Assembly: GCA_948470475.1 (NCBI GenBank)
Contig: OX419338.1
Coordinates: forward strand, 4,602,766 to 4,666,765
Reading direction: 5' to 3'
Length of the DNA stretch: 64,000 bases
DNA from: Galaxea fascicularis
Taxonomy: Eukaryota > Cnidaria > Anthozoa > Scleractinia > Euphylliidae
Positions 38,101-46,237 of the stretch are shown here, piece by piece. Numbering within the stretch: position 1 is the first letter of the stretch; the number at the start of each line of letters is the position of its first letter. The position numbers and the translations under genes were made by a program. The notes under the pieces are model-generated. The model ran no database searches and had not been told where the DNA came from. It saw nothing but the letters and a program-made list of their open reading frames with translations.

Positions 38101-38617
38101 CCATTGACAGAAGGGGCGTGGGTCTATTCTTGATTTGACGTCACAAACTGATTTCCATCGCATAAAGTCTTTGTAAACATGCATGCAAAGCAGTTTTCGA
38201 CTTCAAATCAAGAATAGACCCACGCCCCTTCTGACTTGGTCGTGTACCAAACGATGCTTATTTTTTCGTAAGTTTGGAAGCCTATAAAAAGGCAACATTT
38301 GGGAAAACTGAAGAACAAAAAAAGGACGCAATGCTTTTCGAACATGTGCACAGATTTATTTTAGCGAAAAATATATGTTGGGTTTAGGTGTACTTTAAGT
38401 TAGATGTGCGATTCTTCACAGGTACATGGGCCTCGCTAATTTCACTGGGATCCCCGGTATGACCGTGCCTGTTGGTTACGATGAACACGGTTTACCTATC
38501 GGTCTGCAGATCATGAGTTCTTGGTGGAATGAACACGTCGTGTTGCGTGTGGCCCACGCAGCTGAGGGCTTCGTATCTAAGAAAAAACCTCAAGTTCACT
38601 ACAACTTGTTGGAGTAA
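20188..38617 (+). CDS. FAAH-like: Fatty acid amide hydrolase, plant-type (amidase signature family)
   Basis: It should hydrolyse N-acylethanolamines and related fatty acid amides at membranes. Twenty-one coding exons join with matching phases: 20188-20328, 20893-20955, 21051-21085, 21218-21355, 21498-21560, 22823-22943, 24863-24955, 26735-26895, 28051-28136, 28407-28490, 30479-30541, 31342-31383, 31916-31951, 32349-32440, 33150-33186, 33547-33608, 33920-34006, 35478-35540, 36474-36552, 37496-37580, 38422-38617. The product is 608 residues, close to the roughly 607 of the Arabidopsis enzyme, whose landmarks it follows throughout. An N-terminal membrane segment (residues 2-23) is followed by the amidase signature. 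The catalytic triad is visible: Lys213 in PVAVKEEID, the cis-Ser in TGGSSSGSAA (Ser290-292), and nucleophile Ser314 in CDGGGSIRIP. The frame stays open upstream to the acceptor at 20159, so translation could begin in an earlier exon. No break is seen. Confidence 0.94.
20335..20600 (+). repeat. Interspersed repeat, copy in intron 1 of the FAAH-like gene
   Basis: CTTTGTAAACATGCATGCAAAGCAG, split here as CTTTGTAAACATGCATG and CAAAGCAG, and GTAAGTTTGGAAGCCTATAA occur in the same order at 38150-38400 in the last intron of the same gene. A diverged relative lies near 51310-51430. An open frame reads through from the first exon but crosses the donor at 20329. Confidence 0.6.
22094..22388. mobile_element. 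Pair of inverted-repeat segments (MITE-like) in intron 5
   Basis: AACAATTATTCACC at 22094 pairs with GGTGAATAATTGTT near 22203. The adjoining TTTAGTATATACCACACAAG pairs with CTTGTGTGGTATATACTAAA ending at 22388. These may be one element with a compound end or two adjacent elements. Confidence 0.5.
23218..23300 (+). repeat. TTCTG pentanucleotide microsatellite
   Basis: TTCTATTC units grade into perfect TTCTG repeats, then decay. A shorter CTGTT tract is found at 24775-24800 on the far side of the fold-back element in the same intron. Confidence 0.8.
23487..24606. mobile_element. 1.1-kb fold-back transposon with GGTCTAAAACGAAGACC tandem subrepeats
   Basis: The ends are GGGTGTGTCGAAAACGAAGA and its complement. 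Each arm is about 350 bp. Next to each end lie tandem copies of GGTCTAAAACGAAGACC, itself a short palindrome: about three in the left arm and five in the right. The loop (about 23860-24235) has no convincing ORF. The element is inserted in an older repeat whose uninterrupted copy is at 19380-19530; compared with that copy about ten bases (CCTGATCTGG-like) are missing at the junction and no target duplication is visible. It lies in intron 6 of the FAAH-like gene. Confidence 0.75.
24991..25247 (-). mobile_element. MITE with GGGGCGCTTACC ends, copy 2
   Basis: This is the opposite-orientation copy of the element at 15294-15553, including the shared core with AAATGCACTTTTTCTGTTAT-like sequence. 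It lies only 35 bp inside intron 7 of the FAAH-like gene, after the donor at 24956. Confidence 0.7.
25447..25700. mobile_element. MITE with GGCCATGTCCACACTGATG ends and TCA target duplication
   Basis: GGCCATGTCCACACTGATG is mirrored by CATCAGTGTGGACATGGCC. TCA flanks both ends (25444-25446 and 25701-25703). The inside repeats CGTTTTC/GAAAACG. The GTCCACACT ends resemble widespread hAT-like miniature elements, though the 3-bp duplication does not fit hAT (normally 8 bp). Confidence 0.7.
27764..28007. mobile_element. AGGCCCTGGCAAACGAGG MITE, copy 1
   Basis: The ends are AGGCCCTGGCAAACGAGGA and its complement. TGA flanks both ends exactly (27761-27763 and 28008-28010). The interior is nearly all inverted, with ACAAATGTTTCCC arms and a GTGTCCGGGACAC centre. 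Copies 2 and 3 lie at 32793-33020 and 45267-45480. The 3-bp T-A-type duplications suggest a PIF/Harbinger-like origin (inference). Its right edge is 41 bp before the exon at 28051. Confidence 0.78.
28727..28749 (+). repeat. CAA trinucleotide microsatellite
   Basis: About eight CAA units in intron 10 of the FAAH-like gene. It lies in non-coding sequence. Confidence 0.8.
28880..29360 (+). pseudogene. Degraded LINE reverse-transcriptase fragment
   Basis: Reading across frameshifts gives peptides typical of the region before the reverse-transcriptase core of L2/CR1-like LINEs: WNTLNDHISTKPKQT, then IDLDGTSFTIPSEIANA, then, in another frame, KLSCSKSPGLDAT, which fits the conserved K-SPG-D motif. 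There is an in-frame stop and at least two frame changes. It is an old fragment in intron 10 of the FAAH-like gene; neither the catalytic motif nor an endonuclease is present. Confidence 0.6.
29365..29732. mobile_element. AGGGAGCTTAAGC MITE, second copy
   Basis: It is the same family as 4346-4693, with ends AGGGAGCTTAAGCAACG and its complement. AAT flanks both sides (29362-29364 and 29733-29735). It is inserted just after the LINE fragment. Confidence 0.75.
30109..30286. mobile_element. Near-perfect palindromic element
   Basis: AATAGGCCATTTCCGAGTTC at the left is matched by GAACTCGGAAATGGCCTATT at the right. Arms of about 64 bp are nearly identical around a roughly 48-bp AT-rich loop. It can form a strong hairpin. 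It lies about 190 bp before the exon at 30479. Confidence 0.75.
31680..31754. mobile_element. Truncated copy of the AGGGAGCTTAAGC MITE
   Basis: It holds AACGAGAAGTTTCATTTTC and GACGTTTTCGTTCCCGTC, then CTCCCT at the end, matching only the right half of the copy at 29365-29732. Confidence 0.5.
32037..32060 (+). repeat. Poly-G run
   Basis: A run of more than 15 G with one C lies in intron 13 of the FAAH-like gene, in a possible G-quadruplex context. Length in such runs is error-prone. Similar runs are at 17853, 18755 and 21661. Confidence 0.7.
32793..33020. mobile_element. AGGCCCTGGCAAACGAGG MITE, copy 2
   Basis: The ends are diverged (TGCCCTGGCAAACTAGGACA at the left). TAA lies before and TTA after, so the target duplication is not exact. 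It sits in intron 14 of the FAAH-like gene. Confidence 0.7.
34480..34870. repeat. TTTCCGGAA-rich repeat in intron 17
   Basis: Many TTCCGG, TTCCGAAA and GGACC motifs occur in both orientations, suggesting a degenerate fold-back element. The ends could not be fixed. Confidence 0.35.
36990..37102. mobile_element. Short inverted-repeat element in intron 19
   Basis: TAGGTACGTGGTGT is mirrored by ACACCACGTACCTA, and inner ATGAATTATCAT by ATGATAATTACAT. It is about 113 bp. Confidence 0.5.
38027..38052 (+). repeat. ACTT tetranucleotide microsatellite
   Basis: About six to seven ACTT units in the last intron of the FAAH-like gene. Confidence 0.8.
38108..38400 (+). repeat. Interspersed repeat with internal hairpin, last FAAH-like intron
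   Basis: AGAAGGGGCGTGGGTCTATT is mirrored by AATAGACCCACGCCCCTTCT, then the body is shared with 20335-20600. It ends about 20 bp before the acceptor of the final coding exon, so it contributes much of the upstream splice region. Confidence 0.6.
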
Positions 38618-38620
38618 ACA

Positions 38621-38880
38621 GTGTAAAAAATGATGGATCAATGTCAGTGTTTCGCAACTGCGCACCAACCCCTCCCCAAACCCAACACGTTATAATAAGT
38701 TAGTGTTAATGTTGGGTTAGGGGAGGGGTAGGTGAGCAGTTGTTTAAACAGTGTAAACAACAGTGGATCATTGTCAGTGATTTGCAACTGCGCACCAACC
38801 CCTCCCCAAACACAACAAGTTATAATGCCTCAGTATTAATGTTGGGTTAGGGGAGGGGTAGGTGAGGAGTTGCCCAAATA
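38621..38880. repeat. Tandem duplication of a 130-bp palindromic element
   Basis: Units 38621-38750 and 38751-38880 are about 90 percent alike by eye. Each contains ACCAACCCCTCCCCAAAC and the complementary GTTAGGGGAGGGGTAGGT, so each can form a hairpin. They begin three bases after the stop codon. Confidence 0.75.
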
Positions 38881-39223
38881 CTATCATTGATCCACAATAA
38901 TATTGTATAGAACTTGTGTCTCTATTCAACATAAATGAAGTCCTCGATTGGATACTAACGGGTAACCATGCTGTTATTTCAGACTTCCGATAGTCATAAT
39001 TTGTGGTCAGATCCCACAGAAGGTAGTAGCTGCTCGCAGCCTAACATTTATTTATTTTGTGGCCAAAAAAAAGAACTAAAGGAGTAACTACTAGGTTTTC
39101 GATTTTTCGTGAAATAGGCATTAAAGTCTAGGTTGTTAGGATGTATTATTCACATTGAAATTGTAACTGACACAACCTGATCTAAAAGGATATGAAAATA
39201 CTCTGTTAAAATACGACCACGAC

Positions 39224-39229
39224 AATAAA
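39224..39229 (+). terminator. AATAAA polyadenylation signal, FAAH-like gene
   Basis: This is the first canonical signal after the stop at 38617, in an AT-rich stretch. Confidence 0.45.
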
Positions 39230-40961
39230 ACGTATACAGTTGACTCTTTTTCAGTGACCAACTACTCTAGACACAGCGATCTGTTCGAATCAGTGGGCGA
39301 AGGCCTCTTAGTTTTAGCCGACCATCTATCATAAGCGTCCGTAGTTTCTGATCTCGAGGGTAGTCGCTTACGAGATAGTCAACTGTATTCCCAAAGCTGG
39401 TGAGCGATAGTGCGTTCTCGAAACTTTCAAACCACATGACTCATGCTACCTAATTTTAGTACCTCATTATTTATTGGAGATGAAATTAGTTTTGACGCAG
39501 GAATAGAACCTACGATAATATTTTTGTTGTTAAATACAACGTAATTATGTAAACGTGAGGTGAGATGTATACTGAAAGAATGGAATTAATCATCAAGGTA
39601 TAAAATAATGCAGTTGATTTTTTCTCTATCCTCATCACCTGTCTGCTTGACAATGCACTGATATTACAATGAGAAATTATTTATTGATCACTCCAGGGAG
39701 TGGAAGGGTTGAATACAGGTTCGACTGTATCAGTAACCGCGTTCGGATGCTTAAAACACCCCGAGCTACTTGGAGACTTACAGACTTACTGGGAAGCGAG
39801 CCTTTACAGGGAGAATTAGCAATGCTGAATGTGCAAGGGTGAATAAAGTAATAAACAAAAATGCTAAATTAAGCTCGGAAATCAAAACGATAATGATCCA
39901 ATATTTACTGACTTTGTCCAGTGTTTCAGAGTTCGTCATGGAAGCCGTTTGTAAATCAGTGCTGGGTTGCGATTAATCTGGTATGACTTGGATTTCACCA
40001 TCGTATTGACAGTAGCCAACACCGAAACTAATATACTTGTGCTTCCGAGAATTCATGGATTCTCGAGCCTTCTTTCACTTAGGCTTGAAACTCGATCACC
40101 CTCGGCTGTCTGCAGTTCTGCGCGCGTGTGTGAAAAAAACTTATCGCGCTGGTTGGGTGGGAGTTGGCGGGGGAGGGGTCAGGGAGTGCGTAGTGGGATG
40201 ATTTCCCGTGTTTACGTGCGAACCCCACGATCCTTGAAACCAGCCGGACCAGATTCTTTGGCAGCTGCCTCCGCCACGCCGATTCAAAACAAAAATCCCA
40301 CGTTACGACAAAATCAGCTGATGCATTTTTAATATATCGAGTTGGGCTCAACGGGTACATGTATATTCCAAATACTTAAATATGTTAATTTTACTCTTCT
40401 TTAAAGATAATCAATTTTAAGTCTTCTACAGTATTTCTACAAATGCTATTAACAAATCTACAAATAAAATATCTGTTTTTTTTTTTTTCTGCGATGTTCA
40501 GTGAAAGACAAGAAGAAAAAAACATAATACTAAAATTGTTAACGGCGATGATTCCCAGCTATGTGACCGACATGAAATGGCACAGCGTGATGTTGTATAA
40601 CTTTACATTGCCGATTGGCGATCGATCAAATCTAGACTTAGATAAACAGGCCTTTGCGATGTTGTATGATACACGTACTGTTATACAAACGTATACAATC
40701 TTAGACGCGCGAAAATTGTAAATATTTTCACTGAAGGATTCACATCAATAACAAAGAGAAAACAAAAATTACTAGAGTGATAAAACATTTGAAGTTCCGT
40801 ATAAGATTTCTTGCTGCCCATTGTTGAAATATAACCAAGCACTTCAGTCGACTACTGCAGAGAACTTGGAAACTTGGAAGCGTCGTATTGTCACAATGAA
40901 ATGCCGCGAATATCCACCAAATTTCAGCTCAGTTCAGCAAGCTGATAGAGCGTTCTCATGT

Positions 40962-41288
40962 TTATATCCTGTTCACAATGTCAGCGCAGAGTCCTAAATC
41001 AGGTAGGACGTAAAGTTTGTCCAGTTCAAGTGCATAGCATAGTCTTGTAATCATTTCCTCATCCACTGAGTCCATGTCTCGCCGACACGAGGAGGCCAAT
41101 CTGTCAGTTTCTTGGTGCTTCCAGCTTGAATCGACCCGTTTTCTTTCTTTAGGAAGATAATGCAGAGTTGCTCGTTGGCTCGCAGGAGAAAAACTCTGAC
41201 CAGGCTGTGTTTGGAAATGAGAAAACTGTGGTTGTGGAACTGGAGCGAAAATATCACCCACTGCCCTTCTGTTACTGTAAACATCCAT
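40962..41288 (-). CDS. Small uncharacterised protein, 108 residues
   Basis: An open frame from ATG (41286-41288) to TAA encodes a polar protein. It is proline/glutamine-rich at residues 10-40, basic around KERKRVDSSWKHQ (about 49-61), with an acidic-hydrophobic C-terminus containing MDSVDEEMITRLCYALELDK and LPDLGLCADIVNRI. No signal peptide or membrane segment is visible. I do not recognise the family. The composition contrast between disordered N-terminus and helix-like C-terminus, and a TATA-like box about 340 bp upstream, make it a plausible single-exon or terminal-exon gene. It could also be a chance frame; no polyadenylation signal was found close downstream. Confidence 0.5.
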   Translation of the reverse strand: MDVYSNRRAVGDIFAPVPQPQFSHFQTQPGQSFSPASQRATLHYLPKERKRVDSSWKHQETDRLASSCRRDMDSVDEEMITRLCYALELDKLYVLPDLGLCADIVNRI

Positions 41289-41627
41289 GCTTTCCGATTT
41301 ATTTGATCACCGCGTGCAGTTGTGAGACACCTGTTGGGTTGCTGTCACTCAATGAATTTCTCACCAGGAAAGCTTCTAAGCTGGAAACTGTGACGGCCTT
41401 GAAACGGCGATAAATTGATGCCGATGTTGTTGGATTCAGTTTTACAGAAAATTTGATAACTTGTTCTAAAAAAATCTCTCAAGGTTTAACTGCTTACCAC
41501 TGTTAGGGAGTCCAGCACTTATAGGAGATAAGATTTAACAATGTATTCCTTCTCAATCCAAACGTTCCTTTTTGATCAGCTTAAAGTAGTTCTCTCCTTC
41601 ACTGAAGACTTGACCACAGGCGGCAGG

Positions 41628-41780
41628 TTTTATACCATCGAATATCTCAAAACTTTTTCTTTTGTCACGCGTTAGACCCCATTGTTTCTATTTACACAAC
41701 TGATCAGTTGAAAACAACGCAAGCTGTTCGGTCTTTGTCATAACACGGTCGATTCATGCAAATCAAACAAATGTGACTCA
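41628..41780 (-). promoter_or_regulatory. TATA box with upstream AP-1 and octamer motifs
   Basis: On the minus strand GGTATAAAACC (TATAAA at 41628-41633) is followed by about 340 bp to the ATG at 41288. Upstream lie ATGCAAAT at 41756-41763 (read on the plus strand) and TGACTCA at 41774-41780. This layout would suit an inducible gene. The link is inference from position only. Confidence 0.4.
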
Positions 41781-42837
41781 GGTGGACTTGCGGAAAACGA
41801 CAAATGAAACACCGACAAAACCAAAACAACTCGAGATATATGCAAACTTATTCAGTGATTTCGCGCTTTGAGCAACATCGCTAAAACTAAACGATTACAC
41901 TAAACATAGTTGTAGTGAAGCAAAAGCAAAAAGGTGAAAGCTAATGCGCTAATATTTTTAACATAGGAAATACCAGGTATTAAGATTTCAAAATTCAGTG
42001 ATCATAGAAATAATATTACGAAAACACAGCCTTTTGAAAACTATATCCAGCACCTGAATTATTCTCATTATACTCATGATACTGTTATGGCCCACCTAGC
42101 TTACCAAAAATTTTGCCGGCCGTGTACAAACTCCTGCGTCCGTGAAAACACGTTTATTTACTGCTTTTAATTTCACAACTCCTAGCTTAATTTTCTCTTT
42201 GCTCCGTTCCGTACTGTTTTTGTCTGGAGTATCATTTTCCAGCTGTATTTTTTGTTTTTCAGTGATGACGCGAACTGATCTTGATTTATTCGAAATTTTC
42301 AACTCCGCTGTGTTAAACAGTAGTTCCTATTTCAATTAACGATTAAATCCTTGTTAAAAGAAATTTTACCATCAATATTAAAAACATTGGTTTGTAACCT
42401 TAATTTCAGCAAGTGTGCCATTTTAATGCAGTTAAAGATTAAAGTACAAATCAAACTTGGCACGTTTCTTATGCATTATAATACTGGCAAACGAGTGCTA
42501 TAGAATGAGAATGCCACCTCACTCACAAGATTCAACCTGTGACCTTAAATCTTGTTTTATACACAATACACAAGCTACATATTTTTCCTTTTTGTTGCAT
42601 ACCACCTAAAACTTTTCCCAAACAATGACAATAGTAGCAAATTCGACTTGGAAGCAATATTTCACATTAAATCATTGGTTGACAGACTGGTTAAATATTC
42701 ACATGACTTTATGCTGAACAACACTCTTTTAAACGTTCTGTGATTTTTTACGAGGTCTGAAAGACAAATTTACACCGAGAACATGGCAAACAGTCAAAAA
42801 CTTGCCATAAATTTCTAGGCCATTGCCAAAGAGCGTT

Positions 42838-43580
42838 ATGCATGGTTGAATTCTACGTGTTACCATGCCCCTTCCCCCTGGCACACCCTCGGGGATTTGC
42901 AATTTTTTTCTTACTTGACGGTCTATTCCCCACCCCAGGGCACACAGAAAGAGACAATTCCCCACCCCAGGGGCTCTTCATGAACCACAAATACGTCATT
43001 TTGTCACTGTTTATGTCACTGGAAAACTTGGACATAACAATATTGATTTCGAACAAACGTAAACGCTTTTCTAGAGGTTTGAACAAAAGGATACTACTTG
43101 TTCACGGTTATATATTAAAAACATGAACACTATTTTTAAAAAAGAAAACTGACGAAAAAACTGTAACCAAGCTAGCGGAGAGAACATCAATACCACATCA
43201 ATGAAACCGGGAGCTTTCGATCATATTTAAATTACGTTTTAAATTGCTTCTGAGTCAAATGAATACTTTTAATAGAGCATTAAAATTTCTGGCTTTTTAC
43301 GGTTTGAATCAACTGCCATTTTTTCCAACCAGAGGACTGAGTAAAATATTTAACTCTGTGGACTGGTATTCATAAGTATTCTCCACGCGGTTCGGCGCCA
43401 TCGTGAAGTGAGAAGTGATCTGCTTTACATGAACAACGAGGAGGTATTTTCGAATTGCCCGGCCCCCTACCCACGGGACAAGACCGCTTCGAGCAGTTCC
43501 CCACCCCCGGGACCGAAGGACTGGACTTGTCCCGGGAGTTGCCCTGGGGGGATGGTTACAGGTGGAATTGAACCATACAT
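42838..43580. mobile_element. Fold-back element with ATGCATGGTTGAATTC ends
   Basis: ATGCATGGTTGAATTCTACG at the left is mirrored by GTGGAATTGAACCATACAT at the right. Both arms contain CCCCACCCC and GGGAC-type blocks resembling those of the element at 17829-18267. It is about 740 bp with no coding sequence. Confidence 0.6.
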
Positions 43581-45266
43581 TGCAAATTGTACGTTACTTC
43601 GTTTAATCGCCCAGACCGTCTTTTCAGTAAACTGAATTAAGTGGGAAAACCAGAGACTTAATCAACCAAACATCCGATAAAAGGGAAACTTCGCAGACGC
43701 AAGACTAAGAAAATAAAAAGCTCATTTATTTTCTAGTTTTCTTTGACATATCTAAGAAATAGTCTAAGAGTTAGTTTTATGAAAGATTTTGGTGATCTTG
43801 TTGAGAAGTGTGAATTTGCGCAGATGTGGAGAAACTTACAACAAGTGAACGTGTTCATCGGTTTTAATCGATGAGAGTAACACATCTCATAGTACAATGG
43901 TATGCAGTTATCTCTATCCCCTTTATTGAGCAATCGACGTGTTAAAGCGCCTCTTTTCCGATACTGAATTAAACAAGGATGTTTTACTCAAGTGACCTAT
44001 ATTTAAAGGATCAAACGATTAACATAGTAAGATCAACCCATTGATGCGAAATCACTAATCACTTTTAATTTTTGAAATAACTATTTACCATTGAAACCAT
44101 GGGCACCCTTGAAAAAGATAACCAAAATTATTGATCGCCACTCTTATACGCAGTAACAGGGTGCCAGAGAAAAAAATTAATCCCCGTCCTGCCTAAAGGC
44201 ATTGTCTCAAGTCAAGATGCAACTGGCAAAGAGGAGAACACACTTCTGCCCAAAATGGCACGTTTTTATTCGTTGTTTAAGAAAAAGACCTTTAAAACTT
44301 AGGAAGATATTCTTCAGCGACGGAACCACCTGTCTTTTTCGTAACACCTCAACTCGTGTTACTTGTGACTACCTCAGCAACATTTAACGAGGACAAAGCA
44401 AAGACACGTGCGTCGCAAACATCGTAGAACACTTTCGATTGCCTGTTCGCTGGCAGAACAATGATTAGAACAATTGATCGTTAGGTGTCGCGGACCGTGT
44501 GCCCGGCACGTGCCTCATACAAAGAAAACAACTCAAAACACAATAGGGCATTTAAATAGTGCTTTATCAACGTGATTTCCATATCTCCTCACCTTGTAAC
44601 AGAGGAGCATAAGAGATGCAGGACGATATTGAGACTACTTTATTTTGTTTGAAAATAATGAGCTCATCTGTAGAAGAAAAAGCAAACAACACAAATGATT
44701 TACAGCCACGGATGATGTTGCAGGGAATCTACCTGTCCAAGTTAATGCAAAACATCATTTCAGTCCCTTTATCCTTAAAGTATATGTGTGCGCGTTTTTT
44801 GCCAGTTAACTGATTTACTGTTTTTGATTCGGAGAGAAAATCCCACAGTTTCACACGAACGGGCGGACATCCTAGTTGCCAGATGGCACTTAATGCCTGA
44901 TATCGGTTTGGTGGGTTGTTAGTGGATAAAACAAAATGGTATGAGGGTGTTGTTGTGTTCAAACTCGCGCACTCAACATGTTCGACCAAATAATGTTGAA
45001 CCAGTGTCGGCCAACATGACAACCAGCTGGAGAAAGGACATTCATTATGGCTCCGAAAGAAGCAACCGTAAGAAAGGGGCCCAGTCGCAGGTCTTCCGCT
45101 ACGGTATCAACTTTGAATTAGAACTTGGAAGTGTTGTTTGAAGCAAGCAAGAGGAAGCAATTTGTCTATGCATGTGCACAACAAAAGATTCCATAGAATT
45201 GGGAACATGAGCCCTTCTGAACATAAAACTCGAAGATGTTGTGCTCCACACGCCACACCAGCCTAA

Positions 45267-45480
45267 AGGCCCTGGCAAACGAGGACACATTGTTGCCGAC
45301 ACAAATATTTCCCCGTTTGCCCGCGCGCGCAACATTTGTTGCGGACACAAATTTTGTGTCCGGGACACAAAAAACGCTTGATTTTGTTCAGAAACATTTT
45401 GTGTCCGTAACAAATGTTTCCCAGTTTGCGCGCCCAAGAAACATCACTGAGCAACAATGTGTCCTCGTTTGCCACGGCCT
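45267..45480. mobile_element. AGGCCCTGGCAAACGAGG MITE, copy 3
   Basis: The ends are AGGCCCTGGCAAACGAGG and CCTCGTTTGCCACGGCCT. TAA flanks both ends (45264-45266 and 45481-45483). At 214 bp it is shorter than copy 1 but has the same GTGTCCGGGACAC centre. Confidence 0.78.
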
Positions 45481-45563
45481 TAAGACTTAACGTTTTATGT
45501 TATTGCATTTTACATTACTTACACTTTTTTTTTACTAGTTGGCTGTATCACAATTATACAGAA

Positions 45564-45928
45564 CATTGCCTGATTTCATACCGTGAAGGACTAGGTACGA
45601 GTCTGTAAATTATGGGATTAGCAACTATTGATCCACATAGTCAGAAAGAGCACACCGAGATTCACAAAATCCCCAAGTTTGGTGTTAATCGGGCTACTTT
45701 TGACTGAGATACAGGCATTTAAAAGCGTAAAAAATTACAAAGAAATGTATGGAAATCCGGACAAATACGGACTTTTGTCCGGATTTCCATACATTTCTTT
45801 GTAATTTTTTACGTTTTTAAATGCCTGTGAATCTCGGTGTGCTCTTTCTGACTATGTGGATCAATAGTTGCTAATCCCATAATTTACAGACTCGTACCTA
45901 GTCCTTCACGGTATGAAATCAGGCAATG
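45564..45928. mobile_element. 365-bp near-perfect palindrome
   Basis: CATTGCCTGATTTCATACCG at the left matches CGGTATGAAATCAGGCAATG at the right, and identity continues to the centre near 45765, where TCCGGACAAA pairs with TTTGTCCGGA. The left arm has about 48 extra bases absent from the right arm. Near-identical arms indicate a recent event or active arm conversion. Confidence 0.8.
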
Positions 45929-46083
45929 GTTTTAACAGAAAGAAAAAATAAATATGATGTGGCCAAAGAACGAATGAAGTGTGCGCAGTGACTAGAGTAG
46001 CCGTTGGCTTTCGGGCTGGTTACCACCATGTTCAAAATAAATGTAGCGTTTTACAAACAACAAATTTAATCAAATCAAATAAT

Positions 46084-46094
46084 TTTATTTTATT
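46084..46094 (-). terminator. Overlapping AATAAA polyadenylation signals, OSTM1
   Basis: On the minus strand two overlapping AATAAA hexamers lie about 145 bp after the proposed stop codon at 46238. They support an OSTM1 3' end here. Confidence 0.5.
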
Positions 46095-46237
46095 CCCGGC
46101 TTTCTCATCATTTACACTGGGTACATCTTCACTTTTAAAATACTTTTTTACAAAAATTCGCAATATAAACTGTCTAAAACTACAAAAAATTAAGTAAACT
46201 GCTTTACATAATAGCCGTGTTTTGATTAACTGTTATA

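Larger units (their letters stand above)
38618..39245 (+). other. Probable 3' UTR of the FAAH-like gene
   Basis: It runs from the TAA stop at 38615-38617 to the first AATAAA on this strand, at 39224-39229. It is dominated by a tandem duplication of a 130-bp palindromic unit (listed separately). Confidence 0.5.
41289..45266. other. Gene-poor region
   Basis: Apart from the TATA-like promoter near 41.6-41.8 kb and the fold-back element at 42838-43580, I see no convincing gene. A minus-strand lysine-rich frame at 42096-42302 ends at a donor-like TTTTTG/GTAAGC but lacks an ATG or a good acceptor. The AT-rich stretch from 43.6 to 45.2 kb shows nothing recognisable. Confidence 0.4.

Noticed and set aside
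38621..38880. CRISPR-like repeat array
   Set aside because: There are only two units, each an internal palindrome with no spacers. In eukaryotic context this is a tandem duplication.
40443..40721. 92-codon plus-strand frame
   Set aside because: It starts in a poly-T-interrupted stretch, has no recognisable domain, promoter or splice context, and is in AT-rich DNA. I cannot support it.
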